The notes beneath the pieces are model-generated. The model searched no databases. It was not told where the DNA came from and saw nothing but the letters and a program-made list of their open reading frames with translations. 64,000 nucleotides of DNA. Source: Musa acuminata AAA Group. Its lineage: Eukaryota > Streptophyta > Magnoliopsida > Zingiberales > Musaceae. The DNA is taken from positions 44,956,001 to 45,020,000 of the forward strand of contig NC_088349.1 of the NCBI RefSeq assembly GCF_036884655.1, read 5' to 3'. Positions 48,925 through 61,640 of this stretch are shown piece by piece (the stretch's first letter is position 1; every line of letters begins with the position of its first letter). Made by a program: the position numbers and the translations under genes.

Positions 48925-49760
48925 TGATCGAATTATCTGATCTGCCTCAACAATTTTGTTAAGTGCGTGCTTGCTAAGACATGAACACACAAAAAAGTAT
49001 ATCACATACTAGTGTACATTTTGTATACCAGAAGGTTTATACCTCCTATTGGTGGCGAACCATTAAATGGTTTGTTTTCTCTCTTGTAAATAATAATAGA
49101 GTTTACTCTAAATATTCGATGCTCCTGGAAAGCAGATGTTTGTCGAAATGTTACACTTCAGGGTATCAAGTGCATGGCTTACATAAGATCATACTGGTTC
49201 TGTCCAATTTCTGCTGCTGTTGGTGTTATCACAACATACAACCATTGATAGGTTTCAGGAGTCCATTTCATCCGTGGAATTCATATATCAGATGACCAAG
49301 TGCTGATTTACTTGGACACCACTGATCTGGTTGATTCTGAATTTGGTAATGCTTGTGAAAGACAAGGATTGTGACTATCAGCAGTCATTTAGGGATCAGA
49401 TATGATTTCTTGACTGTTGTATGATCAGGTGGAAGCTTCTTAATTGAAAATTTAGACTTAAAGACCTTTTCGACAGGGAAACATGAATGGAACTGAACCA
49501 TTCAAATCATCTGGTATCATGATTGCTGCCGTCACCGTGAGGGAAAATTGACCTTGAGATCTTTGAAACGAATAAGTTTGTATATGGTTTGCATTTTGCA
49601 GAATGCTGTAGCATTTACTGGATATGAAGGAGACCCTGCATGGGATGGCATGACAAAGCTAAAGGAAGGACATCAAGAGCACCAAGTTTATGCGAGGAAT
49701 GCGAATTAATGGAAGATAACTTAGAACCTCATTTTAAGGTGTGTAAGGTTATTATATTTT
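48925..49760 (+). other. Probable 3' UTR of the RING gene and downstream sequence
   Basis: It follows the TGA at 48922-48924. An AG acceptor-like site near 49601 with a short open stretch (NAVAFTGYEGDPAWDGM) could mark an alternative or UTR exon. The polyadenylation site was not located. Confidence 0.4.
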
Positions 49761-49899
49761 TTTTCACTGAAGAGTTTTATGTCCGTCTAGTATAGATCAT
49801 ATCAAATCTTAGCATGATGTATATGAAGTCAGTTTAGTAGTGATTTAATGTCGTGAACTCAAGCTTCACATTATGCTCAAATATTAGGTTGATTTTGAT

Positions 49900-50560
49900 A
49901 CTAAATGTTACGATTTGAGTCCATGGAGCTAATTGATATATCAATTTCATTTGATTTAGTCAAAATGTTTAAGCTAAAGTTAATAGTAATACAATCATCA
50001 CTCTCATAAGTTAATCTTATTCTTGTCTATTTTCGATGTGTGACTAATCGAGGGTGTTATAATTTTTCTCACTCAAAAGTTTGACATCCTCGTCAAGGTC
50101 TAGCATAAAGTCATATCAAACCCTAGCTTGGTGCATATGAGGTATAATTCAATGGTGGTTTTATCTCGTAACGAATCCTCTAATAAGTTTTTTGATATCA
50201 AATGTCATGATTCAAGTTTGTTGAGCTAATTAACTTATTAACTTTGTTTAACTTAAATCATTAACCAAAATACTTAAGTTAAAGTTAATGGCTCTATCTC
50301 GTAACGAATCCTCTAACGAGTTCTCTGATATCAAATATCATGATCCAAGTTTGATGAGCTAATTGACTTATTAACTTTGTTTAACTTAAATCATTAACAA
50401 AAAACTTAAGTCAAAGTTAATAATAATACACTCATTAGACTCTTATAAGTCATTCTTAGTTTTGTATACTTTTGATGTGTGTGAGACATAGCCCAATGGT
50501 GGCTCTACATTGTGACGAGTTCTTTGACGCTATCCACATATTGTTCTTTTTTACTTGAGC
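49900..50560. repeat. Diverged direct repeats, three units
   Basis: The block around GAGCTAATTGACTTATTAACTTTG recurs at about 49925, 50225 and 50355, each followed by AACTTAAATCATTAA-like and AAAGTTAATAATAATAC-like sequence. It is probably a transposon-derived local duplication. Confidence 0.6.
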
Positions 50561-50589
50561 TCCTTTATCATGCCCAATTACTAGGTTGG

Positions 50590-50871
50590 TGTTAGGATCA
50601 TTTTATTTTCTGAGTTTTTGAATAATGTTTATTAAATCTGTTTAGTTCAATTAGAGTCGAATAGAGGTTTATTTAATATTTATTTATTATTAAGAGTCTA
50701 AGTCCTGATAGACTCTAGGTGGAACTCTATAAATAGTGATATAACTATTTCTTTTTGACATATAATGAAATATTATTAAGTCTTTTGATAAACACTAGAA
50801 GGTCGATCCCCTCGAAGTGATCATATCCTTTTCTCCCCTTTATTCCATGATAAAACCCTAGGATCTTATCA
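50590..50871 (+). repeat. 5' LTR of short-LTR Ty3 element
   Basis: It starts TGTTAGGATC and ends ACCCTAGGATCTTATCA; the end motif recurs near 54390. A TATAAATA at about 50729 is a likely TATA box. Confidence 0.65.
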
Positions 50872-50873
50872 TT

Positions 50874-50885
50874 TGGTACCAGAGC
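50874..50885 (+). other. Primer-binding site of Ty3 element
   Basis: TGGTACCAGAGC lies two bases after the LTR. It differs by one base from the tRNA-iMet complement TGGTATCAGAGC. Confidence 0.75.
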
Positions 50886-50923
50886 ATCAATCCTCAGCGT
50901 TTTCGCTACAGTTATCATCATCT

Positions 50924-50964
<41 letters not shown>

Positions 50965-50988
50965 AAGAAAGAAAGAAAAGGTCGACAG

Positions 50989-52800
50989 TCACGCACGACC
51001 GAGAACCCCTGCTCCCTTCTCCACCACCACTACCGTCGTCGGTTGAAAGGGCCCTTGCTTTCGGCCAACCCCACTACCGTCGTTGCTTTTCGGCCAACGA
51101 CCACCACCGTCGCTGTTTCCCAACCAGCGCCCCTCCCCCCTTCGTTACGTTGCAGCCACTCACGCCCCCATCCCGCTCAAGCGAGAAAAGGGCGCCTCAT
51201 CCCACCTTCCACCGTAGTAATCCTTTCGAACCTTCGTCGGAGACAACACTGCCAGTGTCCCGTTCCGCCGCAGCCCCGCGATCGTCTTCCCTTTCGCTCC
51301 TAGCCTCAGCGACCACCACTTCCTCTCCTCCATCGACATCAACAACAGAGCATCCTCTAATGTCGCAACCGTTGGACCCTCTACTACCTCTCGACCTTGT
51401 CAACACCGTCGTAGCCACCCAGCATTCAACCGGCACGCAGCCTCCTAGCCCTCAGCCAGCAACCTCCCCTCCCATTTGAAGCCCATCTAGCCGAAAGGGG
51501 CCCACGCACGACCGAGAACCCCTGCTCCCCTCTCCACCACCACCACCACCGCCGGTCAAAAGGGCCCCTATTTCCAGCCAGCGACCACCATCGCCGCTGT
51601 TTCCCAGCCAGCGCCCCTCCCCCCTTCGTTGCATTGCAGTCGCTCACACCCCCATCCCGCTCGATCGAGAAAAGGGTATCTCATCCCACCTTCCACCACA
51701 ATCATCCTTGCGAGCCTTCGCCAGAGATGATGCTACCAGCATCCCATTCTACCGTAGCCCTGCGACCGTCTTCTCTTTCGCTCTTATCCTCAGCGACCAC
51801 CACTTCCTCTCCTCCACCGGCATCAACAATAAAGCATCCTTTGCTGCCGTAGCTGTCGGACCCTCCGCTGCCTCTCGACCTTGTCAACGCTGCCGTAGCC
51901 ACCCAGCCTTCAACCGACATGCAACCTCCCCTCCTCGTTGTGCTATAACCGCCACAACCACATCTTCTCCCATCTGAAGCCCATCTGGCCGAAAGTGGCC
52001 AACACACGACCGAGAACCCCTGCTCCCCTCTCCACCACCACTATCGCTGGTTGAAAGGGCCCCTGCTTCTAGCCAGCCCTACCGCCGTTGTTGCTTTCCG
52101 GCCAATGACCACCATTGCTGTTGTTTCTCGGCCAGCGCCCCTCCCCCCTTCGTTGCACTACAATCGTTCATGCCCCCATCCCGCTCGAGCGAGAAAAGGG
52201 CGCCTCATCCCAACTTCCACCGCAATCATCCTTCCGAGCCTTCGCCGGAGACGACGCTGCCAACATTCGGTTCTACTGCAACCCCGTGACCGTCTTCCCT
52301 TTTGCTCCTATCCTCGGCGACCACCACTTCCTCTCCTCCATCGGCATCAACAATAGAGGATCCTCTACAGCCGCAGCCGCCGGACCCTCCGTTGCCTCTC
52401 GACCTTATCAATGCCGCCGCAGCCACCCAGCCTTCAACCGGCATGCAACCTCCTAGCCCTCAGCCATGCAACCTTTGTAACCACCATAACCACATCGTCT
52501 CCCATCTGAAGCCCATCTGGTCGAAAGGGGCCCTTGCTTCCCCTACTTTCGGCTAGCCCCACTACCGCCCTTGCTTTCCGGTCAATGACCACCATCGTCG
52601 TTGCTCCCCGGCCAACAGCCTTCCCTCCTTGCTGCTCCACCCTGCTCGAGCGAGAAGGACCACGACCGCTACTTCCCGGCCAGCGGACCAACCCCCTCGT
52701 CGCTTCTACCGTTGGTGATGCTGCCTCCAACCATGCCACCATCGCTGCCTCCCCTTGGGTCGTAGCTGTAGTCGCTCGACCATCCCTCCTTGTGGCAATC
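50989..52800 (+). repeat. Roughly 0.5-kb tandem repeats in the Ty3 leader
   Basis: Units begin with ACGCACGACCGAGAACCCCT at 50991, 51504 and 52002 (periods 513 and 498), with a partial fourth unit from about 52520. The DNA is C-rich and has long open frames in several phases on both strands, which I take as a base-composition effect. A (GA)n tract at about 50925-50960 precedes them. Confidence 0.85.
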
Positions 52801-53119
52801 AAAATAAGGCAACCACGGCTACCATAGCCACCGTCGTTTCCTTAATTGCACGCGATCCCTTGGCGTCACCAGTGCCTCCTTCCACAGTGCGATAGAGACA
52901 GAGCAACGCTGCCTTCCATCCGTGCTGTCACAGCCACTGCAGTGGCGAGCCCTTGGTGGTGCTGCCCCCAGCCGCACCACCATCGCTGCCTCCCAGCCCT
53001 TAGTAGTAGCGATCCCTCCACACAGCGACCGTAATAAGCATTGCTACCTCCCACGCAGCGACCGCAGCTACATCCTCGCATCCTCGTAGCAACCCTTCAT
53101 TCCCACAGTGTTGGCTTCG

Positions 53120-54359
53120 ACTGCGTCACAACAGTAGCACCGAATAGGGCAATGATTGATGCCCTAGTCCCGACACCAGAAATAGGAGTTGAGATTACAG
53201 ATTTGCAGTCTTACGCAATGACCACCGATAACTCAGTGAAAGCACAAATGGAAGCATTAGAAACCAGAATTGAGAACCGTCTGTAAGAAACACTTAATGA
53301 TTTCAAAAAGAGCCTACTAGAGAGCCTCAGCAAATTTCAACAAGATGGGGGCTCAAGTTATACATTGCACAGATATGAAAATACAAGAAAAAGGCCCCAA
53401 GACTGTGACACAAACTACTCACACATGAAGGTGGAATTTCCGAAATGGGAAGATGGAGATCCGACCAGTTGGATCTCTAGGGTAGAAAATTTTTTTCGTT
53501 TTCACAGAACTCTAAAAGAATCCTAGGTGGAAATAGCCTCAATCCAACTAGAGGGAGATGCAATCCAGTGGTATGATTGGTATGAAACTTGCCACGGAGT
53601 CCCCTCGTGGGAGCAATTTAAGAGAGGACTTTTTATTCACTTTAGACTATTTGAATACGAGAATGTTGATGGGTAGCTCGCCAAAATTTGTCACACTTCT
53701 ACAGTGTTAGAATATCATAACAGATTTGAATAATTATCAAATCAAGCCAGAGATTGGTTTGAATGATAACTGGTGAGAACATTTATCGAAGGACTTAATC
53801 CAGATATCCAGTGTGAAGTTAAGGCTCGTTAACCCTGCACTATGATAGTTGCGATCTCATTCGCACATCTGCATGAGAAAAAAATTAGCAGAAAAAATCA
53901 TGGAAACAGAAGTGATAACAACTAGATGTCAGCAAGCCACCCGCCCCATCTATTCCCAACCGAAACCTTGACACTCGAAGACTAACCCAAGAAGAACTCA
54001 ATAAAAGATCAGCAAGGGGTTTGTACTATGATGAAAAGTGGAGTATGGAACACCGATGTAAACAAGGGCAACTTTTGATGATTGAACCAATTGGAGAGGA
54101 ATGAGAAGCTAAGAATGTGGACTTCGATCATAAAGGTATAGATTCTAATAAAGATGTTGGACCTATCATATATACAATGCATGCATTAACCGGTTACTCT
54201 AACCCGCAAACTATGAAAGTTGGCAAAACTTTGAAACATCAGTATGTTATAGTTTTGATTGATACTAGTAGCACTAACAAATTTATAGACACTGAGATTG
54301 TTGACCGATTTGCTTACATTATCAAAAAGTGGAGACCATACTTGATCAACGGGTTGTGA
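53120..54359 (+). pseudogene. Ty3 gag-protease remnant
   Basis: Gag motifs include KVEFPKWEDGDPTSWISRVE at about 53430, LEGDAIQWYDWYE at 53550 and WEQFKRGLFIHF. Then come RTFIEGLNPDIQ near 53775, a degenerate zinc knuckle with LTQEELNKRSARGLYYDEKW near 53990, and a protease region at 54117-54359 (LKHQYVIVLIDTSSTNKFID), where DTGS has become DTSS. Stops at several places show it is inactive. Domain order is that of Ty3 elements. Confidence 0.8.
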
Positions 54360-55083
54360 TAAGAGATCGATTCCCTCAAAGTGACCATCCCCTAGGGTCT
54401 TATCAGTTGAATACCAAATGTCATAACCCACCTATGCTTAATAGGTTAATTAGCCCATCAACTTCCCTCGAAGTGACCATCCCCTAGGGTCTTCGAAGTG
54501 ACCATCCCCTAGTGCATTATGTTTACCAACTTAATATTGTCGAGAGAGTGAATTTTAATTTGGTCACCTAATATACATGTCAGACATATTCATATTTAAT
54601 ATATATCTATATTGCATGTAAATATATATACATATCTAGTAGGTGTACAAGTAATCATACATCAAATGAGCAATCACACTAGATGATCATATATCACAGC
54701 CTAATGTAATCAAGCCCAAGCCAATAGGCCTAATCATTAACATCAAGATCTATGTGTGCAATGATGCATCTCTATGCCCTATAATCATCCATCTCACCCT
54801 CATCGGTTCTATCGGCATCCCAATGCATTTCCATGCATCGTGATCGTTCGTCTCGGCCTTATGGTTTTCGCTATCGCTTCCATACACTCGCTATAACTCC
54901 TCATATGATTACAATTTAATCATAGGCGCGTAGGCCCGACAATAAACGAGAAATAAAATGAAGGCTCGTAGTTCCCAATAATAATAATCACAAGTACACA
55001 CATCACACGGTCTATGATCATTCATCCACATATCATACATCAAATGTACAAATCATCATCATGTAGGACTACTAGATGATGAT

Positions 55084-55084
55084 G

Positions 55085-55158
<74 letters not shown>
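55084..55158. repeat. (AAT)n microsatellite
   Basis: About 25 units of ATA/AAT in the leader. The young copy has only a short interrupted run at the same place (about 24388). Confidence 0.95.
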
Positions 55159-55405
55159 CAATTAAAATTTTAATTAATTAATTTTTTTGAAATTAAGGAT
55201 ATGTAATGAATTTTTAAAATTTTGAGGGGTGTTTTGGTAATTTAGACAAAAGGGGCCGCCAGCAGCAAGCCTACTACACGCAAACGACAGCATTGCCATA
55301 TTATTGCCCTTTCTTGCTTTTGCGTTAACAATTTTGATGTCAAAAGCTTCTCGAAATATTGTTTAAAACTAATCTTTCGCACGAACAACTTGGCTCTGAT
55401 ACCAC

Positions 55406-56991
55406 TGTAGGAAAATCTAGGGGGCGACATCACATGTGCACAAGTAGAACATAAAAACAAAATCCCCAAATTTCTCATTGATGTGTTTGTTGTCATGTGA
55501 AGATTTATGCATAAAATCTGTAAAACTGAAAACCACGCATGAGATAGTTGTGTCAACTAGGGAGATCGTATATCCCGAAATCCCTGTAGATCTGTAGGAG
55601 GTGATGAAGGAGGTCAAGCATCCTCCTCTCTAGTGGTGATCCACACGACAAGTTTACGACAATGCTCCTCAAATCTCCAGGCTTGCTATTTGAGGAGAAG
55701 AAGGGGACAGGAGAATAGGAGGTAGCAACCAAGAGAGGCTCTAGCCTATGAACCATTGGTTCCCTCCTATTTATAGAGGTCCCCTGTTAATTTAACCTAA
55801 TGGATCTTACTCTATTGGGTATTAGATCTCTATCCAACTACTCAAGCCTCTTAGATTAGTGAATCTGTATCCAATAATTCTCATTAGCTCTTATTGGATC
55901 TCATCCATAAGATCCTATAATTCAGGGGCTTATTGGATATCCAATAAGATAAGAGCTCTGACGGAGATCATATCTGAGCCTCTACTCATCGTAACGCTTA
56001 CCATATGTGTGTGACCCTCTAGTCTCAATATCGAGTTGATCGTAAGTCATACATATCAAAACTCCTTCTAGCCCAATGAATTATTATCTCTAAAATAATT
56101 CACTCGACTTATTGATTGCGAACATACTAGGCCACTACGCCGCAGTCCCTAGACAGTACAGGGGAATCCAATCCATTGGACCTGTTTGTCCTTAGTTACC
56201 ATATATCTATAGTCCCTCATCCATCTAATATCCCAAAGATCATATACCAGACATGATACTATTAGACCCATATGGTTTCTACTTGAGTCTCGCTCTAATC
56301 GGATTCTCCCGGAGAACTCTTTCTCTTTCAATTCGAATGACCTTGGCTAGGGATTTGTCTAAGCAAGAACACATGGGATATTCCTCTCATAACACCAAGA
56401 ATGAATAATCCTTTATCGACACTCAATAGTCCTCGTAAGGTTCGTTACCACTCTCAATGACCAGTTGTGCTAGATATAAAACCCCCAGACCTATAAGTTC
56501 GATATCAAAGAGTGGAGTACTCATATAGGACATCCTCAGTGTCTCAAGTCTAAGAACCAAATACATCACTAGGACTACGGAATCGTTGTCTAACAATAAG
56601 ACATCTTCAACTATCCAACATTCCATAAGTGGATTAATCAGTAAACTCATTCTTTAATGAACACTTGTATTGTATCCCTAATATCCCCACACGAGCAACT
56701 ATGAGACTAGCTACATCCATCATATAGATGAGTATACAGCACATAAGTCTATACGGTTATCTTGTTGTCCCTCTCAAGTAACCTATGACTAGGATTATTT
56801 AGGATTATTTAAAGGCAAATCATCACGAACTAATTCTCATTGCACAGATCTATGGACATCACAATATATTCAAGCAATAAGCAATATAAAGTGATAAAAT
56901 ATCAAATAATAATAATAAACAAAATGACTGCATGTCAAGTCATACGTCCCATCACTCACGTGATTGGCTTATAGGGCACATATGACTAGCA
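55406..56991 (-). repeat. 5' LTR of truncated Angela-like copy
   Basis: About 1.59 kb with TG...CA ends (TGTAGGAAAATC...CTAGCA on the + strand). It carries an extra stretch near 55830-55940 compared with the younger LTRs and many substitutions. Confidence 0.85.
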
Positions 56992-57562
56992 ATACCTCTA
57001 AGACCTAGAAAACCCGAGATGAGACATTTTTTTACTTCATTTTTGAAGCCATTTGAGGTCTATAAATACCCTAGTTATTCTTACATGGATAAGCAAGAAA
57101 ATAGAGCAGAAAGGGGTTGTTATTTTGAGTTAAAAAAGTGCTAAGTGTCCTTCTTCTCTTTATTTTTCATGCTTAATCTAGGAGAGGTATGAGGCTTGTA
57201 AATGTTATCTCCAAAACCCATGAAAGGAGAAAGAGTTGTAAGAGGGTAGTTGATCTTTATCCATTGAAGGAAGACTGTTAGTGGGCGTTGGTGGCCTCAA
57301 TAGAGGAGGAATCGAGAGTGGACGTAAGTCAAGATGATCGAACCACTCTAAATCCGGTGTACTCAGTTTACATTTATATTCTGCTTTTCATTCTTATATT
57401 ATAAACTAATTTACTTGCTTACTACTCTCACTATGCATATGAACACGCTTTCAAGTTAAACTCTTTTCTGATATCAGTTTTCATCAAACGAGAATTTTTA
57501 AATCATCATTTTTATAAAAGCACTAATTCACCCCCCCTCTTAGAGTTTACTTAATCCTAACA
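56992..57562 (+). repeat. Sirevirus-like LTR fragment, 3' half
   Basis: It parallels 32385-33114 of the older LTR: the GAGACATTTTTTTACTTCAT block, a gene-like GAAGGAAGAC...GTGGGCG section and the terminal TTAATCCTAACA. The left end is cut by the Angela-like insertion inside a GGTACC-type palindrome. Confidence 0.7.
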
Positions 57563-58232
57563 CAGTCTTCTAAACTATGTCAGGCGGTAGTACTGCCTAG
57601 TGTTAGACTGATACGTGGTGGCACTACTAGTTGTCAGTTTGGCAAGTAGTGGTACCTCCTAGTATTGGTGATGGTACCACCAGTACCCCAAAAACCTAAG
57701 ATAAGATTATTTTGGCTCCAAATTTAAATCCATTTAGGGCTTATAAATATCTCACTCATCCCTACTTGGTAAACACATAAACTGAGAACAAAAATTGGGG
57801 AAAACACTATTGTAATCTTGTGAGAATTCCCCTCCTCTAGCTCTAAGTGTTGATTTTAGTTTAAGAGAGGGGTGAGTGGCTTGTAAAGGTTGTCTCCTAA
57901 ACCCGTGAAAAGGAAAAAGAGTTGTAAGAGGGTAGTTGGTCTTCGTCCATTGAAGAAAGACCATTAGCGAACGCCGATGGCCTCAATAGAGGAGGAATCG
58001 GGAGTGGACGTAGGTCACGACGACCGAACCACTATAAAACTCGATTTGCATTTATGTTCTTTTTTTCATTATCATTGATATTGCTTTAATTGCTTATTAT
58101 ACTTATTCTAAGTCAAGCACACCTTCAATATTTCCCATATGATTTTTTATCGAACGAAAATTTTTGAATCGTCTAGGTTTTTATCGAAGCACTAATTTAC
58201 CCTCCTCTCTTAGTGTCAATTTTGGTCCTAAT
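57563..58232 (+). repeat. Second Sirevirus-like LTR fragment, 3' half
   Basis: It repeats the same LTR region as the preceding fragment, starting slightly earlier in the palindrome cluster (GTCAGGCGGTAGTACTGCC) and ending GGTCCTAATA. It is a separate, older copy. Confidence 0.65.
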
Positions 58233-58699
58233 ACTACCGCTTGCTAGATTAACAACTAGTAGTACTACCGCTCAGTTTGGGTGGTACTACCACCTAACAA
58301 TCCTACACTAGCAATACTACTACCAATATGAGTGGTACGACTACTTGCCATAGCCTAGAAGACTGTATCTAGGTAGTACCGTCACCTAGTCAATTCCTAG
58401 GAGACTGAGCTTTTGGGGGTTCCACCACCAGACCTAGCGATGCCACCGCCAGTCCATGCTATAGGTCACTGAATAGGCCAAATAACAGGCCTAATTCAGC
58501 CTTGATTGAGTTAGTGGGGTTCTACCCAAAATAAACTTAATTTTTGACCTAACTTCGACAATTAAGACCTAAACAATTATAAGATAAGAAAAGTAGGTTG
58601 TCCAGCATGTTATTGGTTCATCCGAACTCCCAACAAACTTTCAGTGTGTCACCCGAACCTTTAGCGTGTTGCTGGATCCTTCGGCATGTTGACTCCTAC
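58233..58699 (-). repeat. Sirevirus-like LTR fragment, reversed orientation
   Basis: It contains GGTACTACC-type palindromes followed by AACAGGCCTAATTCAGCC and repeated CGGCATGTTG-like sequence. This is the order of the minus-strand LTR at 8413-9679. It is cut at 58699 by the next element. Confidence 0.55.
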
Positions 58700-60950
58700 T
58701 GTAACATCCCCCAGTTTTGAAAATTTTATAGATGCTTGTTTGTAAATATGAGGATTAGCTAATAATTCTTTTGTATTAAATAATTTTATATTAGAAGTTT
58801 GTGGCTAGGGATCTAAATGTGAATATTAAAAATTTGATATAATTTATGAAAGATTTAGATTTAAATTAAGAAAAAAATGGTGGACATGTGTCACTAGCTA
58901 ACCTAAGGTTGGTGTCACTTATGTTTGTTCTAAGGATGACACATATGCTTCTTTCATGCATGCTTACCATCTCGTAAGTCTTGTATTAGCAAAACCTAAT
59001 GCAATTAGAGAAGAAACTAAAGGAAAGATAAACTAAAGGAGGAAAACTTAAGACCTGCAACTAGCGTGGTTTGAGAAGAAAAGGGAAGAAGAAGAAGAAG
59101 AAGCTTTGGTTGAGGTTTTGCATCAACTCCCCACATTTGGGAATCAAACTTTTCTTAGGCAAGTATTCTAACCCCATCCCACAGAAATCCTAATCTCTAT
59201 TTTTATCTTAATTTTTATATAATTCGAAAGATTTCAGCTTAGAACCAGACATTTCTTTCGTTTTGATACAAAGCCATGAATCTATAATTTTTTGGTAATC
59301 TGACCTCTGTGTACTATTTTGGATCTAACTTTTAGCACTAAACTCTGATTTAGGCAAAACTAATCCATTTGAAAGTAGACTCAAAGATCTTTATTTTAAT
59401 ATCAAGAATGAACGATTTTAAGTTTAAATGCCTACTAATACTTCTATTTCAATTAATCATACATATTCTGCAAAATAGGGACTGTAATTTCTAATCTCTT
59501 ATTGCTTAATTGCTTATAACTTTCTGCTTAGGAACTCAAATTCATGCAAAATATAATTTCTTGAAACTGGACTCAAAATTATTTCTATGTTTCCTTGATT
59601 GAAAATTTTGAAATACAATTGCAAACTAAAACATCTGTTTTCGTCGACGCTATGGATTTAGTAAAATAGAGCTGATGTTTTCAGACCTTTCATTACTAAA
59701 TTATTTGTATCTCCCTATTGTGAACTTCAATTCATGCAAAACATAACTTACTAAAACTAGATTGACACAGCTTTCGAATGACACTTATTTTTTATAAATT
59801 AGAGCATAATTGGTTATCTAAATAATTCATACAAAGTGCCTCTTAAATTCTACCAGAATTAAGCTTTGGTCGATTTTGCCTCTTCTTGTTTCTTCTCTTT
59901 AGAAATCAATTTCGACAAAAACCCTTACTTCAGTTGAGCTTTACATTATTATTTTAAATTTTTGTATACTTTTGTCCTTTAATTATTTATATACCAGATT
60001 TTAATTTATAAAGTTCTTATATTGTAATGTTTCGTATAGGCACATGCATTCTATTGTTCCGTATGTGTTTTCCGATATGTCCCAAATTTATTGTTCACTA
60101 TCCTTTTATACTTCGGTGTTTGTAGAATAAATATAAACTTTATTAGAAATGGTAAAGGGAGTTATGCATAGAGCCCGCGATACTCTGCCGACCCCCTATG
60201 ACTTCAGTAAGACATGGGTGGATGGAGCTCCCAAACGTGGGAGACTTATGTTTGATGATCATTCATAAATGGACTATATTATTTTATGATCTCACTTCAC
60301 CTTCTATGTGTTTGACATGATATCCAAAGCTTTGGCTGTGTTTCTATGCATGTTTTGGATAAGAATGAAATGAATACAACGTCATGTGACATTTGAACTT
60401 CTGTTCATGTTTTGTTCTTTGATATGTTCTGAAATGTTTGTATGTCTTTGTTATGCCTTGAAAAATATCATATGCCATGGGTATGCTCCTTATGCCAATG
60501 ATATGCTCCAATTACCTTTCCTTAATTGTATGAACAAAACATGCTATGAACAAAATGACATTGCAATTCTGCATTTAAACAAAACATGCCTATGTTTCAT
60601 CTTGTATCTCTACTTTGTATTTTGATACCTTATTTGTTTGAAAACTATCCTCAGGATAGCTTATGTTTCAGGATAGCTTATCGCTTGCTAAAACGTGTAA
60701 ATTGAGTTGAGGCAATGGAAAACTAGAAGATTTTGGGGCAAATCTTTCGTACTTGATAAGTTGATGTTGTATAAGTTCCTTTTGTATGTATCACCGACAA
60801 ATCTAGATTAATGTATCTTGTAAATATTTGAAAAGTACCCATCATATCGAGATTTTGGGAATGTTAAGTTTAAATTATGTAATGATATAAACATATGGTA
60901 CATGTTGGTTTTTGTGATTTTATAGAGTCCCATGCTTATGGATTTATGAT
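58700..60950 (+). repeat. Ty3-type LTR fragment beginning TGTAACATCC
   Basis: The start TGTAACATCCCCCAGTTTTG is characteristic of LTRs of Tekay/Del-like Ty3 elements. The 2.25-kb block is non-coding, with a moderately GC-rich section around 60170-60240 and AT-rich flanks. Its right end is not visible because another LTR begins at 60951. A short frame at 60386-60625 has no recognisable features. Confidence 0.5.
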
Positions 60951-61640
60951 TGTTAGGATCGAGAGTCGGTACTAAGAGGGGGGGTGAATTAGTGCAGCGG
61001 TAAAAATTACGTCTTAAAAAAATCTTTGTACGATAAAAGTTGATTTCGACGTAGAAAACCGATTTCGGAAACTTAACTTTGAAATACATTCGTAAATGAA
61101 TTGAAGGCAGTAAGCAATTGAAGAGGTTTGCAGTTAAAGTAAATTGCTCAAGACATAAACGCAAACCAGATTTTAGAGTGGTTTGGTCAACGTGACCTAC
61201 ATCCACTTTCGGCTTCCTCCTTCGATGAGGTCACTGGCATCCACTAGAGGCCTTCCTTCAATAGGCAAAGGTCAATCACCTTTTATACCCCTCTTCTCCT
61301 TTTACCGGGTTTAGGAGACAACCCTTACAAGCACTCACGTACTCCTCTCTCAAACTAGTCTAACACTTAGAAGAGGGAGAGGAGATCACACAAGATTTTA
61401 ATAACGTTTTTTTCTTTTTAAACTCTTTGTGCTTGTGTGCTTTAACCAGGGATGAGAAGGGTATTTATAGGCTTCAAGTTGATTCAAACTTGGAGCCTAA
61501 AACTTTCCCATCTCGAGTTCCCCGAGAATGGGTGGTACTACCGCCTACGCTGTGTCAAGGACTTAGCTGGCTTTGCCTAAGTCGTGCGTCACCCTTGCGT
61601 ATCCATCCGCAAAGGTCAGTCTCCCCGAAGCCTCCCATGG
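60951..61640 (-). repeat. Sirevirus-like LTR fragment, reversed orientation
   Basis: It starts TGTTAGGATCGAGAGTCGG, the complement of the LTR terminus, followed by ACTAAGAGGGGGGGTGAATT and the CTTCCTTCAATAGGCAAAGG block. All of these match 28380-28932 in reverse. The palindrome region at 61530 (GGTGGTACTACCGCC) marks its inner part; similarity fades near 61640. Confidence 0.7.

Larger units (their letters stand above)
50590..54410 (+). mobile_element. Short-LTR Ty3 retrotransposon remnant
   Basis: It comprises a 282-bp LTR (50590-50871, TGTTAGGATC...CTTATCA), a primer site, a long leader with GA microsatellite and about 0.5-kb tandem repeats, a decayed gag and protease, and a scrap of 3' LTR near 54370-54405 (CCCTAGGGTCTTATCA). 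Reverse transcriptase and integrase are deleted. The short LTR suggests a Reina-like chromovirus, but this is inference. Confidence 0.7.
54512..56991 (-). mobile_element. Truncated Angela-like copia copy, minus strand
   Basis: It contains only the leader (54512-55391), primer site (GGCTCTGATACCA at 55392-55404) and 5' LTR (55406-56991) of the same family as 17899-27372. Gag-pol and the other LTR are missing; the left break falls in the leader at sequence matching about 23860. The right end CTAGCA is intact and abuts a Sirevirus-like LTR fragment. It is more diverged than the other copies. Confidence 0.85.

Noticed and set aside
51043..53286. Multiple proline/serine/arginine-rich frames on both strands
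   Set aside because: They are produced by C-rich 0.5-kb tandem repeats in a Ty3 leader; stops appear in any single phase across units.
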